Origin: an uncultured bacterium
Lineage (GTDB): Bacteria > Pseudomonadota > Gammaproteobacteria > Burkholderiales > Burkholderiaceae_E
Reading direction: 5' to 3'
Assembly (NCBI GenBank): GCA_903934795.1
Contig: CAIZPE010000265.1
Span: 1 to 38,523, forward strand
DNA: 38,523 nucleotides
Shown here: piece after piece, positions 15,448 through 24,177 of the stretch
Layout: every line of letters starts with the position of its first letter
How positions within the stretch are numbered: position 1 is the stretch's first letter
Program-made: the position numbers and the translations under genes
The notes under the pieces: generated by a model
What the model was told of the DNA's origin: nothing
The model's database searches: none
What the model saw: the letters and a program-made list of their open reading frames with translations, nothing else

Positions 15448-17760
15448 TCAGCCCTTCGCGCGCAGCGCCTCCCAGACCCGTGGCGGCGTGAAGGGCATGT
15501 CCATCGGCGGCACGCCGCGCCGCCGCAGTGCATCGCTCATCGCATTGACCAGCGCCGGCAGCGAGCCCGAGCAGCCGGATTCCCCCACGCCCTTGGCGCC
15601 GAGCGCGTTCAGGCGGGTGGGCACCGGGTGGTAATCGGTGCGGATGTGGCGCAGCCAGTCGGCCCTCGGCATGACATAGTCCATGAAGCTGCCGGTGAGC
15701 AGCTGGGCGGTGTCGGGGTCGTAGACCAGCTGCTCGCCGAACACCTGACCCGCGCCCTGCACCACGCCGCCGTGCACCTGGCCCTGGGTGAGCTGCGGCG
15801 AGACCACATGGCCGAGATCGTCCACCGAGGTGTAGGCCACGATCTCGGTGATGCCGGTGGCCGGATCGATCTCGACCTCGGCCACATGGCAGCCATTGGG
15901 GAAGGTGGTGCCCGAGGTGGACTCCCCTTCGCAGTCGAGCGGATGCGGGCTGGCGCCGCGCAGCGACTCGGCCAGCTCGAACAGGCCGATGCGGTGCTCG
16001 CCGCCGTGGAAGGCGCCGTCACGGTACTCGAGGGTGGCCGCAGGCAATGACAGGGCGCGGGCGGCGTGCGGTCGCGCGCGCTCGATCAGGTTGCCGGCCA
16101 GCACCTTGAGTGCGCTGCCCGCCCCGTAGAGCGAGCGCGATCCGCCGGTGCCGTTGCCCACCAGCTCCTCGGCGGGATCGCTGGCGTGGTAGCGCAGCTG
16201 CTCGCGCGGCACGCCGAGCAGGCCGGCCACCAGCTGCGTGAACGAGGTCTCGTGGCCCTGACCCGAGGGGCCGGTGACGCCGTGCAGATGGAGCAGGCCG
16301 TCATCGCGGAAACGCGCCGAGACCTGGTCCTTGGGGGCCACGCCGCCGCCCGAGGCCTCGAGGTAGCAGCCGAAGCCGATGCCGCGCAACCGGCCGCGGG
16401 CCTCGCTGGCCTGACGGCGGGCGTCGAAGCCGGCATAGCCGGCCAGGCCGAGCGCCTTGTCCATCACGGCGGCGAACTCGCCGCTGTCGTACTCGGTGCC
16501 GTTGGCCGTGGTGTAAGGGAAGGCCGAGGGCGGGATGAAGTTGCGCCGGCGCAGCGCCACCCGGTCAAAGCCATGTTCGGCCGCGGCCTGGTCGATCAGC
16601 CGCTCGATGGCATAGGCGATGTCGGGTCGGCCGGCGCCCCGGTAGGCCGACACCGGCACGGTGTGGGTGTAGACCAGCGTGGAGCGCGCGTGCAGGGCCG
16701 GCACCCGATAGGCCCCTCCCATGGTCACGGTGAGGTTGCGGGTGCCGATCATCGACTGGAAGTAGCAGGTGTAGGCGCCGAGATCGGCCTGGTTCTCGTA
16801 GCGCAGCGCCAGGATGTTGCCTTCGGCGTCGAGCGCGATGCTTGCCTGCAGCACCAGCGCGCGGCCGTGCCAGTCGCTGAGGAAGATCTCGCTGCGCGAA
16901 CCCACCCACTTCACCGGCCGGCCGAGCTTGCGCGCGGCGAGCATCACCAGCGCCTGCTCGGGATACGGCCCGCCGCGCAGGCCGAAGGAGCCGCCGACAT
17001 CATGGGCGATCACCTCGATGCGGCTGGCGTCGTAGCCGGTGATCGCGGTGAGCGACTGCCGCATGCCGAGCATCCCCTGGGTGGGGGTGTGGATGGTGAA
17101 GCGGTCGGTCTCGGGGTGATGCACCGCCAGGCAGGCCCGCGGCTCGAGGGGCGCGCCGGCCAGGCGCTGGCTGTGCATGCGCAGGGTGGTGGTGTGGGCG
17201 GCCCGGGCGAAGGCGGCATCGGCCGCGGCGGCGTCGCCGGCCTCGTAGACCACGCTGACATTGCCGGGCATGGACTCGTGCACCAGCGGGGCGCCGGGGG
17301 CGAGTGCCGCATCCAGCGAGGCGACCGCGGGCAGGTCCTCGTAGTCGATGGCGACCAGTTCGGCGGCGTCCTGCGCGGCGCGGGCGGTGTCGGCGATCAC
17401 CATCGCGATGGGCTGCCCGACGAAGCGGACCTGGTCGGTGGCGAGGATGGGCAGCTGACACTTGACCTGGGGCTTGCCGTCGGCACCGGTGACCGGCGGC
17501 CCGCCCGGGATGGGCTGGAAGCCGGCCTCGGCGACATCGAAGGCGGTGAGCACGGCGACCACGCCGGCGGCCTCGCTGGCGGCCGAGCCGTCCACGCGCA
17601 GCAGCCGGGCATGGGCACGATCGGATCGGACCATGGCGGCGTGCAGCTGACCGGGCAGGTTCCAGTCGGCGGTGTAGCGGCCCTGGCCGGTGACCAGGCG
17701 CCGGTCTTCGTCGCGGGCGGGCGCCAGCCCACCGGTGCGCGGATCGATATTCACGCTCAT
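15448..17760 (-). CDS. Molybdenum hydroxylase large subunit (form II CoxL-like)
   Basis: Molybdopterin-cytosine-dinucleotide-binding catalytic subunit of the xanthine oxidase family, 770 residues. The active-site loop reads AYRGAGR (residues 372-378), the motif assigned to form II putative CO dehydrogenases, not the AYRCSFR of true CO oxidisers. The catalytic Glu is E727 in [10 protein letters not shown], and GGSFGLRGG and GQGHETSF are cofactor-binding segments. Its ATG overlaps the 2Fe-2S subunit stop by four bases. Form II enzymes mostly oxidise aldehydes or heterocycles, and few have been shown to oxidise CO, so the substrate is open. No cofactor-insertion genes (coxDEF type) are nearby. 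Confidence 0.9.
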   Translation of the reverse strand: MSVNIDPRTGGLAPARDEDRRLVTGQGRYTADWNLPGQLHAAMVRSDRAHARLLRVDGSAASEAAGVVAVLTAFDVAEAGFQPIPGGPPVTGADGKPQVKCQLPILATDQVRFVGQPIAMVIADTARAAQDAAELVAIDYEDLPAVASLDAALAPGAPLVHESMPGNVSVVYEAGDAAAADAAFARAAHTTTLRMHSQRLAGAPLEPRACLAVHHPETDRFTIHTPTQGMLGMRQSLTAITGYDASRIEVIAHDVGGSFGLRGGPYPEQALVMLAARKLGRPVKWVGSRSEIFLSDWHGRALVLQASIALDAEGNILALRYENQADLGAYTCYFQSMIGTRNLTVTMGGAYRVPALHARSTLVYTHTVPVSAYRGAGRPDIAYAIERLIDQAAAEHGFDRVALRRRNFIPPSAFPYTTANGTEYDSGEFAAVMDKALGLAGYAGFDARRQASEARGRLRGIGFGCYLEASGGGVAPKDQVSARFRDDGLLHLHGVTGPSGQGHETSFTQLVAGLLGVPREQLRYHASDPAEELVGNGTGGSRSLYGAGSALKVLAGNLIERARPHAARALSLPAATLEYRDGAFHGGEHRIGLFELAESLRGASPHPLDCEGESTSGTTFPNGCHVAEVEIDPATGITEIVAYTSVDDLGHVVSPQLTQGQVHGGVVQGAGQVFGEQLVYDPDTAQLLTGSFMDYVMPRADWLRHIRTDYHPVPTRLNALGAKGVGESGCSGSLPALVNAMSDALRRRGVPPMDMPFTPPRVWEALRAKG

Positions 17761-18239
17761 TGGGCGCCCCCCTCGGCGGCGGCCAGCCGGCCGGCGGCGG
17801 TGCGCACCGCCTCGACGATGTTCACGTAGCCGGTGCAGCGGCAAAGGTTGCCGGCGAGCCCCTCCAGGATCTGCTCGTCAGAGGGGGAGGGGTGGCGGCG
17901 AAGCAGATCGACGCTGGCCATGATCATGCCTGGCGTGCAGAAGCCGCACTGCAGGCCGTGGCAGGCCGAGAAAGCCTCCTGCACGGGGTGCAGGCGTTCG
18001 CCCTGGGCGAGGCCCTCGATGGTGACCACCGAGCAGCCCTCGGCCTGTGCGGCGAGCATGGTGCAGGACTTCACGGCCTGGCCATCGACATGCACGGTGC
18101 AGCAGCCGCACTGGCTGGTGTCGCAGCCGACATGGGTGCCGGTCAGCCCGAAGCTGTCGCGCAGCAGGTCGGCCAGCAGCGTGCGCTCCTCGCACTGCGC
18201 GGTGCGCGGCTGGCCATTGAGGACGAGTTCGATCTTCAT
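17757..18239 (-). CDS. Molybdenum hydroxylase small subunit, two 2Fe-2S clusters (CoxS-like)
   Basis: Electron-transfer subunit of 160 residues. The plant-ferredoxin-type cluster uses C39, C44, C47 and C59 ([12 protein letters not shown], then SCT). The C-terminal helical cluster uses C98, C101, C133 and C135 ([17 protein letters not shown]). All eight ligands are present and the length is typical. It passes electrons from the molybdenum centre to the FAD subunit. It lies 15 bases after the FAD subunit gene and overlaps the large subunit gene by four bases, so all three are one operon. Cytoplasmic, no signal peptide. Confidence 0.95.
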   Translation of the reverse strand: MKIELVLNGQPRTAQCEERTLLADLLRDSFGLTGTHVGCDTSQCGCCTVHVDGQAVKSCTMLAAQAEGCSVVTIEGLAQGERLHPVQEAFSACHGLQCGFCTPGMIMASVDLLRRHPSPSDEQILEGLAGNLCRCTGYVNIVEAVRTAAGRLAAAEGGAQ

Positions 18240-18254
18240 GGGGAGGTCTCCGGG

Positions 18255-19061
18255 TCAGGCCGAGGCGCTGGTGAGCGCGGCCACCGCGCGCTGGGTCATG
18301 AGCGTGACGAGGTGGGCGCGGTACTGGGCAGGGGCGTGCAGGTCGGCGTTCAGGCCCTCGGGCGAAAGGCTGAGCGAGCCGACAGCGGCGGCCGAGAGGT
18401 CGCGGGCGAGGGCCGTCTCGGCCGCCTGCCAGCGGAACACGCCCGGGCCGGCCCCGGTCACCGCCACGCGGATCTCGTCGTCGAACTCGGCCACGAACAC
18501 CCCGGTCATGGCATAGCCCGAGGCGGGATGCGGGAACTTGGCGTAGGCCGCACGCCGCGGGCAGCCGAAGCGCACCGCGGTGATGATCTCGTCGGGCTCC
18601 AGCGCGGTGGTGAACATGCCCTGGAAGAATTCATCGGCCGGGATGCCGCGCCGGTCGGTGACCACCACCGCGCGGCAAGCCAGCACCGCGGCCGGGTAGT
18701 CGGCGGCCGGATCGTTGTTGGCGATCGATCCGCCCAGGGTGCCGCGGGCGCGCACCTGCGGATCGCCGATGCGTCCGGCGAGATCGGCCAGGGCCGGCAG
18801 GCTGGTGCGCACCGTCGCGTCAGCGGCGATCTCGCCATGCCGTGTGCCCGCACCCACCGACAGCGCGTCGCGGTCGCGGGCAACGCCGCGCAGTTCAGCG
18901 AGCCTGCCGATGTCGATCAGGGTGGAGGGGGCCGCCAGCCGGTGCTTCATCGAGGGCAGCAGGGTCATGCCACCGGCCAGCAGCCGGGCTTGCGGATCGG
19001 CCTTCAGGCCGGCCAGCGCCTGTGTCAGGCCGGCGGCCCGCTGGTAGGAGAAGGGATACAT
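18255..19061 (-). CDS. Molybdenum hydroxylase FAD-binding medium subunit (CoxM-like)
   Basis: FAD subunit of 268 residues that takes electrons from the iron-sulfur subunit and hands them to an acceptor. The two FAD motifs of the family are present: [16 protein letters not shown] (from residue 27; the usual form is AGGHSLLP) and [16 protein letters not shown] (from 108). It is the first gene of the three-gene operon in the order M-S-L. A short AAAGG stretch precedes the ATG. A 204-base gap upstream separates it from the divergent FecR-domain gene; I see no clear promoter hexamers there. Confidence 0.93.
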   Translation of the reverse strand: MYPFSYQRAAGLTQALAGLKADPQARLLAGGMTLLPSMKHRLAAPSTLIDIGRLAELRGVARDRDALSVGAGTRHGEIAADATVRTSLPALADLAGRIGDPQVRARGTLGGSIANNDPAADYPAAVLACRAVVVTDRRGIPADEFFQGMFTTALEPDEIITAVRFGCPRRAAYAKFPHPASGYAMTGVFVAEFDDEIRVAVTGAGPGVFRWQAAETALARDLSAAAVGSLSLSPEGLNADLHAPAQYRAHLVTLMTQRAVAALTSASA

Positions 19062-19265
19062 GGAGTGCCTTTCGGGGCAGGCCCGTTTCCGGGGATGGCG
19101 GGACATTAACACCGCGTGCCGGGCGCAGCCGGGGAGTCCGTTTCGCGCCTTGCCGGCAGATTGCCGTGGCGAGCGATCCCCGGCATTGATCCTGGAAGGG
19201 GGCGGCGGACGGAATCTGCCGCCAGACGGTATCCAGTTCCTGCGTCGGGGGCCGAAAACCGTCGT

Positions 19266-20093
19266 ATGGCTCTTCGCGCGTCCAGCAGGGATTCGGCGGC
19301 ACCGGTGGTTCGGGTGCGGGCCGCCCTCGTGCGCCGCCGAGTACCGCTCCTGTTCGCCGGCAGTCTGCTGGTGGCCGTGGCCTGCGCCGTTGCCCAGACC
19401 CACTCGCCGGGGCCACGTGCGCCGCTGGCGGGCATCGCCCGTGATTCGGTCGCCGTGGTCACCGGGGCCAGCGGCGACACGGTTCTGCTGCGAGCCGGTT
19501 CGCTGACCTCGCCGGTGCGGCCGGGCATGCAGCTCGCGGCCGGCGATCGGCTCTTCACCCGGGGCGGCGGCCGGGTTGCGCTGCGCTTTTCCGATGGCGC
19601 GGTGATGGCCCTGCATCCGAACACCGAGTTCCGGATCGACGACTACCAGTACGACACCGCCGACCAGCGCAGCTTCCTCAGCCTGATGCGGGGCGCGCTG
19701 CGCACCGTCACCGGGGCGATCGGCCGCCGCCAGCGCGATGACTACCGCCTGAACACCCCCAGCGCGACGATCGGGATCCGCGGCACCGAGTACGAGGCCA
19801 GCGAGACGGTCTGTCCGCCGTCTGGCTGCGGGCCGGGCGAGCGGGCCGGGCTCGCCCTGCGGGTGATCCAGGGCCGGGTTGCGCTCAGCAACGAGGCTGG
19901 CAGTCTCGAGGTCGGCGCGGGTGCGACCGGGCTCGTGACCGACCGGCGTACGCTGCCGGTGCTTGCCGCGCAGACGCTGCCGCCGCAGGCAGTCCCGCCG
20001 CAGGCAGCCCCGGCAGCGGCGGTGCCACGGCAGACCGTCGGGTCCCCGCCGGAACCACCGGTTCCGGGCAGCGAGCCGGTTGCGCCACGCTGA
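19266..20093 (+). CDS. FecR-domain protein, exported
   Basis: Predicted periplasmic or membrane-anchored protein of about 275 residues. A leader (RRRVPLLFAGSLLVAVACAVAQ, about residues 23-44 in two parts, basic then hydrophobic) precedes a FecR domain: GDRLFTRGGGRVALRFSDGA, then LHPNTEFRIDDYQYD, and TPSATIGIRGTEYE. A cysteine pair (C183, C188) could form a disulfide. The tail is Pro/Gln-rich with a short repeat (LPPQAVPPQA). FecR domains in sigma-factor systems sense outer-membrane receptors, but no ECF sigma factor or TonB receptor gene is adjacent, so this is probably a stand-alone ligand- or glycan-binding version. The start is uncertain: no ribosome site is evident, and a GTG at 19314 is an alternative. 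Confidence 0.78.
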   Translation: MALRASSRDSAAPVVRVRAALVRRRVPLLFAGSLLVAVACAVAQTHSPGPRAPLAGIARDSVAVVTGASGDTVLLRAGSLTSPVRPGMQLAAGDRLFTRGGGRVALRFSDGAVMALHPNTEFRIDDYQYDTADQRSFLSLMRGALRTVTGAIGRRQRDDYRLNTPSATIGIRGTEYEASETVCPPSGCGPGERAGLALRVIQGRVALSNEAGSLEVGAGATGLVTDRRTLPVLAAQTLPPQAVPPQAAPAAAVPRQTVGSPPEPPVPGSEPVAPR

Positions 20094-20121
20094 GCCAGCG
20101 ATGCGCGGGGCCGATCGGCCC

Positions 20122-20127
20122 TACACT
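20122..20127 (+). promoter_or_regulatory. Candidate -10 box directly at the pnuC start
   Basis: TACACT (4/6) ends six bases before the ATG of the PnuC-like gene. If it is a real -10, transcription would begin at or next to the ATG and give a leaderless message. No -35 is obvious. Confidence 0.28.
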
Positions 20128-20133
20128 GCCGCG

Positions 20134-20754
20134 ATGTTCGGCACCGCATTCACCTGGTGGGGCACCGCGGTCACCTGGCTGGAGGTCATCGCATGCCTGC
20201 TCGCCTTCGCCTGCGTGGTCTGCAACATCCTCGAGAACTCCTGGGGTTGGCCCCTGGCGATCGTGAGCAGCGGCCTCTATGCCTGGCTCTTCGCGCACCA
20301 TCGCATCTATGGCGACGCCGGCCTGCAGGTGTTCTTCGCCCTCACCTCGCTCTGGGGATGGTGGCAGTGGCTGTTCGGTCGCCGCGCCGGTGCCGGGCCG
20401 GGCGAGCGCTTGAGGGTGGTGCGGCTCGCGCCACGCCAGATGCGGGTGCTGGCGCTGGCCTGGCTCGCGCTTTGGCTGGGCCTCGGCCTGGTTCTCACCC
20501 GGCTGACCGACTCCGACGTCCCCTGGCTGGATGCCTTTCCCACCGCGGGCAGCCTGCTCGGTCAGGTGCTGCTCGGACGCAAGGTGCTCGAGAACTGGCT
20601 GGTCTGGATGCTGGTCAATGTGTCGAGCATCGCGCTTTTCACCCACAAGCAGCTCTGGCTCACCGCCCTGCTGTATGCGCTGTTCATTGGCACGGCGCTG
20701 ATCGGGTGGCTGCGCTGGCGGGCGGTCTGGCGCGCCGGGCGCGGGCCGATCTGA
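20134..20754 (+). CDS. pnuC: PnuC-like nicotinamide riboside/mononucleotide transporter
   Basis: Inner-membrane transporter of 206 residues with about seven hydrophobic helices. Family landmarks are the Trp-rich SLWGWWQWLFG segment and the LGQVLLGRKVLENWLVWMLVN block, which corresponds to the substrate-facing Asn/Trp region of PnuC. It would import nicotinamide riboside or a related pyridine for NAD salvage; some PnuC paralogues carry thiamine (PnuT) or riboflavin (PnuX) and cannot be separated by eye. No NadR-type kinase gene is adjacent. There is no ribosome site before this ATG; another in-frame ATG lies 33 bases upstream. It sits 40 bases after the FecR-domain gene and 40 before the diguanylate cyclase gene. 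Confidence 0.87.
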   Translation: MFGTAFTWWGTAVTWLEVIACLLAFACVVCNILENSWGWPLAIVSSGLYAWLFAHHRIYGDAGLQVFFALTSLWGWWQWLFGRRAGAGPGERLRVVRLAPRQMRVLALAWLALWLGLGLVLTRLTDSDVPWLDAFPTAGSLLGQVLLGRKVLENWLVWMLVNVSSIALFTHKQLWLTALLYALFIGTALIGWLRWRAVWRAGRGPI

Positions 20755-20768
20755 GAAGGGCGCTGGTG

Positions 20769-20774
20769 TATCCT
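20769..20774 (+). promoter_or_regulatory. Candidate -10 box for the diguanylate cyclase gene
   Basis: TATCCT (4/6) is 20 bases before the ATG, in the 40-base gap after pnuC. No -35 is seen. Confidence 0.22.
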
Positions 20775-20794
20775 CAATCCGTCTTCCGACCGTC

Positions 20795-22549
20795 ATGGCC
20801 CGACCTGCCAACCCGACCCAGGCGCCGGCTCCTGCCGGCCTGACCACCGCCGACCCCCGGTCGCTGCCGGGGTCGGTGCTCGACGGCCTCGGAGCCCATG
20901 TCTGCCTGCTCGATGCCCGCGGCGTGATCCTGGTCGTGAACCGGGCCTGGCAGGAGTTCGCGGTGGCCAACGGCGCGCCCCCCGGCACCCGCCATGAGGG
21001 CACCAACTACCTCTCGGTATGCGAGGCCGGCGATGCCGCGGGCTGCGGCGTGGGCGAGCAGCCATCGTTTGCGTCCGGGTTGCGCGATGTGCTCGCGGGT
21101 CGCGCCGACGCCTTCGAGTTCGAATATCCCTGCCACTCTGCCGCCGAGCAGCGCTGGTTCCTGGCCCGCGTTGCCCGGGTGCGCGACAGCGACCCGCCGC
21201 TCGTGGTGGTGGCCCATGACGACATCTCTGCGCTCAAGCGCACCCAGCTCACCCTTGCAAGACGCGAGGCGGTGCTCGCCGATCTCGCAGCGTCGATCCC
21301 CGGTGCACTGTTCCGGCTGGTGGTCGGCGCCGATGGCGCGTTCGGCTATCGCTACCTCAGCCCGGGCGCCGCTGCGCTGTTCGGGCTGGATGCGGCGGCG
21401 CTCGCCGCCGACGCCCGCTGCATCGACGAGCAGGTGCTGCCCGAGGACCGCGCCGAGCGCGCGCGCAGCCTGCGGGCCGCTGCGGCCGCCGGCATCCGCT
21501 GGGAGAGCGAACACCGCATCCGGCTGGCCGACGGTGCCGTACGCTGGGTGCAGGCTCAGGCCCTGCCGCGGCCCGATGGCGCCGGAGGGACACTCTTCAC
21601 CGGTCTGTTCAGCGATGTCACCGATCGCCGTCGCGCCGAGGAGGGCCTGCGGATCAGCGAGGAGACCTACCGGACACTGTTCCAGACCATTCCGCTCGGG
21701 GTGGTCTACCACGACCCGTCCGGCCGGATCACCTCGGCCAACCCGGCCGCCCAGCGCATCCTGGGGCTGAGCCTCGATCAGATGCAGGGCCGCAGCTCGG
21801 TCGATTCCCGCTGGCGCGCCATCCGCGAAGACGGCGCCGACTTTCCCGGCGATCAGCACCCCGCAGCGCAGGCCATCCGGACACGCCAGCCGGTGCGCGA
21901 TGTGGTGATGGGCGTGTCGGTGCCGGAACGGGGCTATGTCTGGATCATGGTCAACGCGGTGCCGATCCTCAAGGCTGGCGAACTGGTCGAGGTCTACGCC
22001 AGCTTCGAGGACATCACCCAGCGCGTCCTTCTGAGCCAGGAGCTGCGCCAGCAGGCCACCACCGACTTTCTCACCGGCCTGGTCAATCGCCGCTACTTCA
22101 TGGAACGCCTGGAGGCCGAGTTCTCGCGGGTGCGCCGCCATGGGCGTCACCAGAGCTGCCTGCTGGCGCTCGATCTCGATCACTTCAAGCGGGTCAACGA
22201 CACCCACGGCCATGCCGCCGGCGACCAGGTGCTGCGCCATGTTGCCGACCTGATGCGCCAGAGCGTGCGTCGCCCGGATGTGCTCTCGCGCAGTGGCGGC
22301 GAGGAGTTCCTGCTGCTGCTGCCCGACACCGGCCGCGAGGCGGCGGTGTCACTGGCCGAGCGTATCCGCCGGCGCATCGCTGCCTCGCCCACGATGGCCG
22401 ATGGCCTGCCGATCGCCGTCACGATCAGCATCGGTGTCAGTGCGCTCAATCCCGCCGACACCACCCCCGACGCCGTGCTGGCGCGCGCCGATGCCGCGCT
22501 CTATGAAGCCAAGCGCAGCGGGCGCGATACGGTGCGTGTCGCTGGCTGA
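20795..22549 (+). CDS. PAS-PAS-PAS-GGDEF diguanylate cyclase
   Basis: Soluble signalling protein of 584 residues that would make cyclic di-GMP. Three PAS-like sensory domains are visible at about residues 30-152 (with three cysteines, NYLSVCEAGDAAGCG and YPCHS), 160-280 and 285-405. A GGDEF domain follows (about 415-584). The active loop is GGEEF (501-505), preceded at the canonical five-residue spacing by an RxxD inhibitory site (R492-D495, RRPD). The metal-binding Asp lies in LALDLDHFKRVND. It should therefore be active and feedback-inhibited. No transmembrane segment, so it senses a cytoplasmic cue. The amidohydrolase gene starts eight bases after its stop, so the two share a transcript. 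Confidence 0.93.
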   Translation: MARPANPTQAPAPAGLTTADPRSLPGSVLDGLGAHVCLLDARGVILVVNRAWQEFAVANGAPPGTRHEGTNYLSVCEAGDAAGCGVGEQPSFASGLRDVLAGRADAFEFEYPCHSAAEQRWFLARVARVRDSDPPLVVVAHDDISALKRTQLTLARREAVLADLAASIPGALFRLVVGADGAFGYRYLSPGAAALFGLDAAALAADARCIDEQVLPEDRAERARSLRAAAAAGIRWESEHRIRLADGAVRWVQAQALPRPDGAGGTLFTGLFSDVTDRRRAEEGLRISEETYRTLFQTIPLGVVYHDPSGRITSANPAAQRILGLSLDQMQGRSSVDSRWRAIREDGADFPGDQHPAAQAIRTRQPVRDVVMGVSVPERGYVWIMVNAVPILKAGELVEVYASFEDITQRVLLSQELRQQATTDFLTGLVNRRYFMERLEAEFSRVRRHGRHQSCLLALDLDHFKRVNDTHGHAAGDQVLRHVADLMRQSVRRPDVLSRSGGEEFLLLLPDTGREAAVSLAERIRRRIAASPTMADGLPIAVTISIGVSALNPADTTPDAVLARADAALYEAKRSGRDTVRVAG

Positions 22550-22557
22550 GGAGATCC

Positions 22558-24072
22558 ATGCCGACCCATCTCGACCCCGAGGAACTCGCCCGTCTGGCCC
22601 ATGCCGACGAGCTGCGGCTGCGGCTTCCTGTCCCGTCGCGGCCGGTCTCGAGCGACGAGTTCATGCCCGCACCGCAAAGCCCGCAGCAGCGGCGATTCGA
22701 GGCCCGCACGCTCGCCTACGGTCGCGAGTTCGCGCGCCACCAGGGCCTGACCCGCCGGCGCTTCTTTCAGAGCGCAGCCGGGATGGCCGCAGCGTTCCTC
22801 GCGATGAACGACACCTGGGGCCCGCTCTTCGCGGTGTCGCACGCAGAGGCGGCCACCCCCGACATGGCGAGTGCGCGCGCCTCGGCGCTGTCGGGCCAGT
22901 TCATCATGGACATGCACACCCATTTCCTGCATGACCAGACCCGGCTCGCCGGTTTCATCCGTTCCCGCGAGGCGGTGGGTCGTGCCGGATGGAATCCGGC
23001 GCTTGCGGGCAGGCCGCAGTCGCTGGAAGACCTGAAGTACGCGAACTACTTCAAGGAGGTCTTTCTCGACTCCGACACCAAGGTGGCGCTGATCAGCGGC
23101 TCGGCCTCGCATGACCCGGTCGACTGGTTCCTGAGCAACGACCAGAAGCGCGACGCGCGCGCCCGCATCAATGCCACCGCCGGCGGCACCCGCCGCGCCT
23201 TCTCGCACCTGATCTTCACGCCGGGCGTGCCCGGCGCGCTCGAGCGCTTCGAGCGTGAACTCGTCGCGCTCGCGCCCGACTCCATCAAGGGCTACACCAT
23301 CGGCGACAACACCAACAAGCCGATGGCGCGCTGGCCCTGGCGCATGGACGACGAGAAGCTCGCCTACCCTTACTACGAGCGCGCGCTCAAGGCCGGCATC
23401 CGCAATGTCTGCGTGCACAAGGGCCTGTTCCCGCCGCACACCGAGCAGCAGTTCCCGCACCTGCTGCCCTACTGCCGCGTCGACGATGTCGCCCGGGCCG
23501 CGCGCGACTGGCCGCAGCTCAATTTCATCATCTACCACTCGGCCTACCGGTATGCCGCCGGCGGGCGCACCGAGGATGCCTGGGCGCAGGTGCAGGCGAG
23601 CGGTCGGGTCGACTGGGTGACTGACCTCGCCGAGATCCCGTCGCGCCACGGCGTGAGCAATGTCTATGGCGATCTCGGCCAGATCTTCGCCCAGAGCACC
23701 ATGGCCGATCCCCACCTGGCGGCCTTCATGATGGGCACGCTCATCCGCGGTCTGGGCGTGGAGCGGGTGGTGTGGGGCACCGACGCGATCTGGACCGGCT
23801 CGCCGCAGTGGCAGATCGAGGCGCTGCGCCGCCTGGAGATTCCCGAGGACATGCAGCGCCGCCATGGCTTCCAGCCCCTGGGGCCTGCCGATGGTCCGGT
23901 GAAGAACGCGATCTTCGGCGGCAACAATGCCCGTCTGTACGGCTTCACCGAGGCCCAGCGCCAGGCGCTGGCCGGCGACCGGCTGAGCGAGGCGCGGCTG
24001 GCCTATCAGAGGGCCGGCACCTCGCGTTCGAACCTGGCCTACGGCTTCGTGGCGCGCGATCGCGCCAGCTGA
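22558..24072 (+). CDS. Tat-exported amidohydrolase (amidohydrolase 2 family)
   Basis: Metal-dependent TIM-barrel hydrolase or decarboxylase of 504 residues. The barrel begins with the metal motif MDMHTHFLH (H120, H122); later metal or acid residues are seen in VCVHKGLFPP, IIYHSAY and VVWGTDAIW. A twin-arginine motif, LTRRRFFQSAAGMAAAF (from residue 64), predicts Tat export, but its n-region of about 65 residues is unusually long. GAGGAGA immediately upstream supports the chosen start; M36 is an alternative but lacks such a site. A Bug receptor gene follows after 105 bases, so the enzyme may release a carboxylate in the periplasm for that receptor. Substrate unknown. Confidence 0.87.
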   Translation: MPTHLDPEELARLAHADELRLRLPVPSRPVSSDEFMPAPQSPQQRRFEARTLAYGREFARHQGLTRRRFFQSAAGMAAAFLAMNDTWGPLFAVSHAEAATPDMASARASALSGQFIMDMHTHFLHDQTRLAGFIRSREAVGRAGWNPALAGRPQSLEDLKYANYFKEVFLDSDTKVALISGSASHDPVDWFLSNDQKRDARARINATAGGTRRAFSHLIFTPGVPGALERFERELVALAPDSIKGYTIGDNTNKPMARWPWRMDDEKLAYPYYERALKAGIRNVCVHKGLFPPHTEQQFPHLLPYCRVDDVARAARDWPQLNFIIYHSAYRYAAGGRTEDAWAQVQASGRVDWVTDLAEIPSRHGVSNVYGDLGQIFAQSTMADPHLAAFMMGTLIRGLGVERVVWGTDAIWTGSPQWQIEALRRLEIPEDMQRRHGFQPLGPADGPVKNAIFGGNNARLYGFTEAQRQALAGDRLSEARLAYQRAGTSRSNLAYGFVARDRAS

Positions 24073-24119
24073 AGCCCCGGCGCCGTTGCGGCCACCCGGG
24101 CCGCAGCCGGGCCGCGTCA

Positions 24120-24125
24120 TAGAAT
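24120..24125 (+). promoter_or_regulatory. Candidate -10 box for the third Bug receptor gene
   Basis: TAGAAT (5/6) lies 52 bases before the GTG start, in the 105-base gap after the amidohydrolase gene. No -35 at the right spacing. It would let the receptor be expressed apart from the upstream pair. Confidence 0.32.
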
Positions 24126-24177
24126 CGCGGTCCATCGACCTTCCATCCGGCTCATCCGGTCTTTCCAGGAGAACCCC

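Noticed and set aside
16066-17829. 587-codon open frame on the + strand opposite the hydroxylase large subunit
   Set aside because: Composition is Gly, His, Arg and Ala rich with no recognisable fold, and the minus strand encodes a complete molybdenum hydroxylase with all motifs.
19062-19265. A small gene or RNA in the 204-base divergent gap
   Set aside because: No ribosome site with a plausible short frame and no strong hairpin-plus-T structure could be seen; left as unassigned intergenic sequence.
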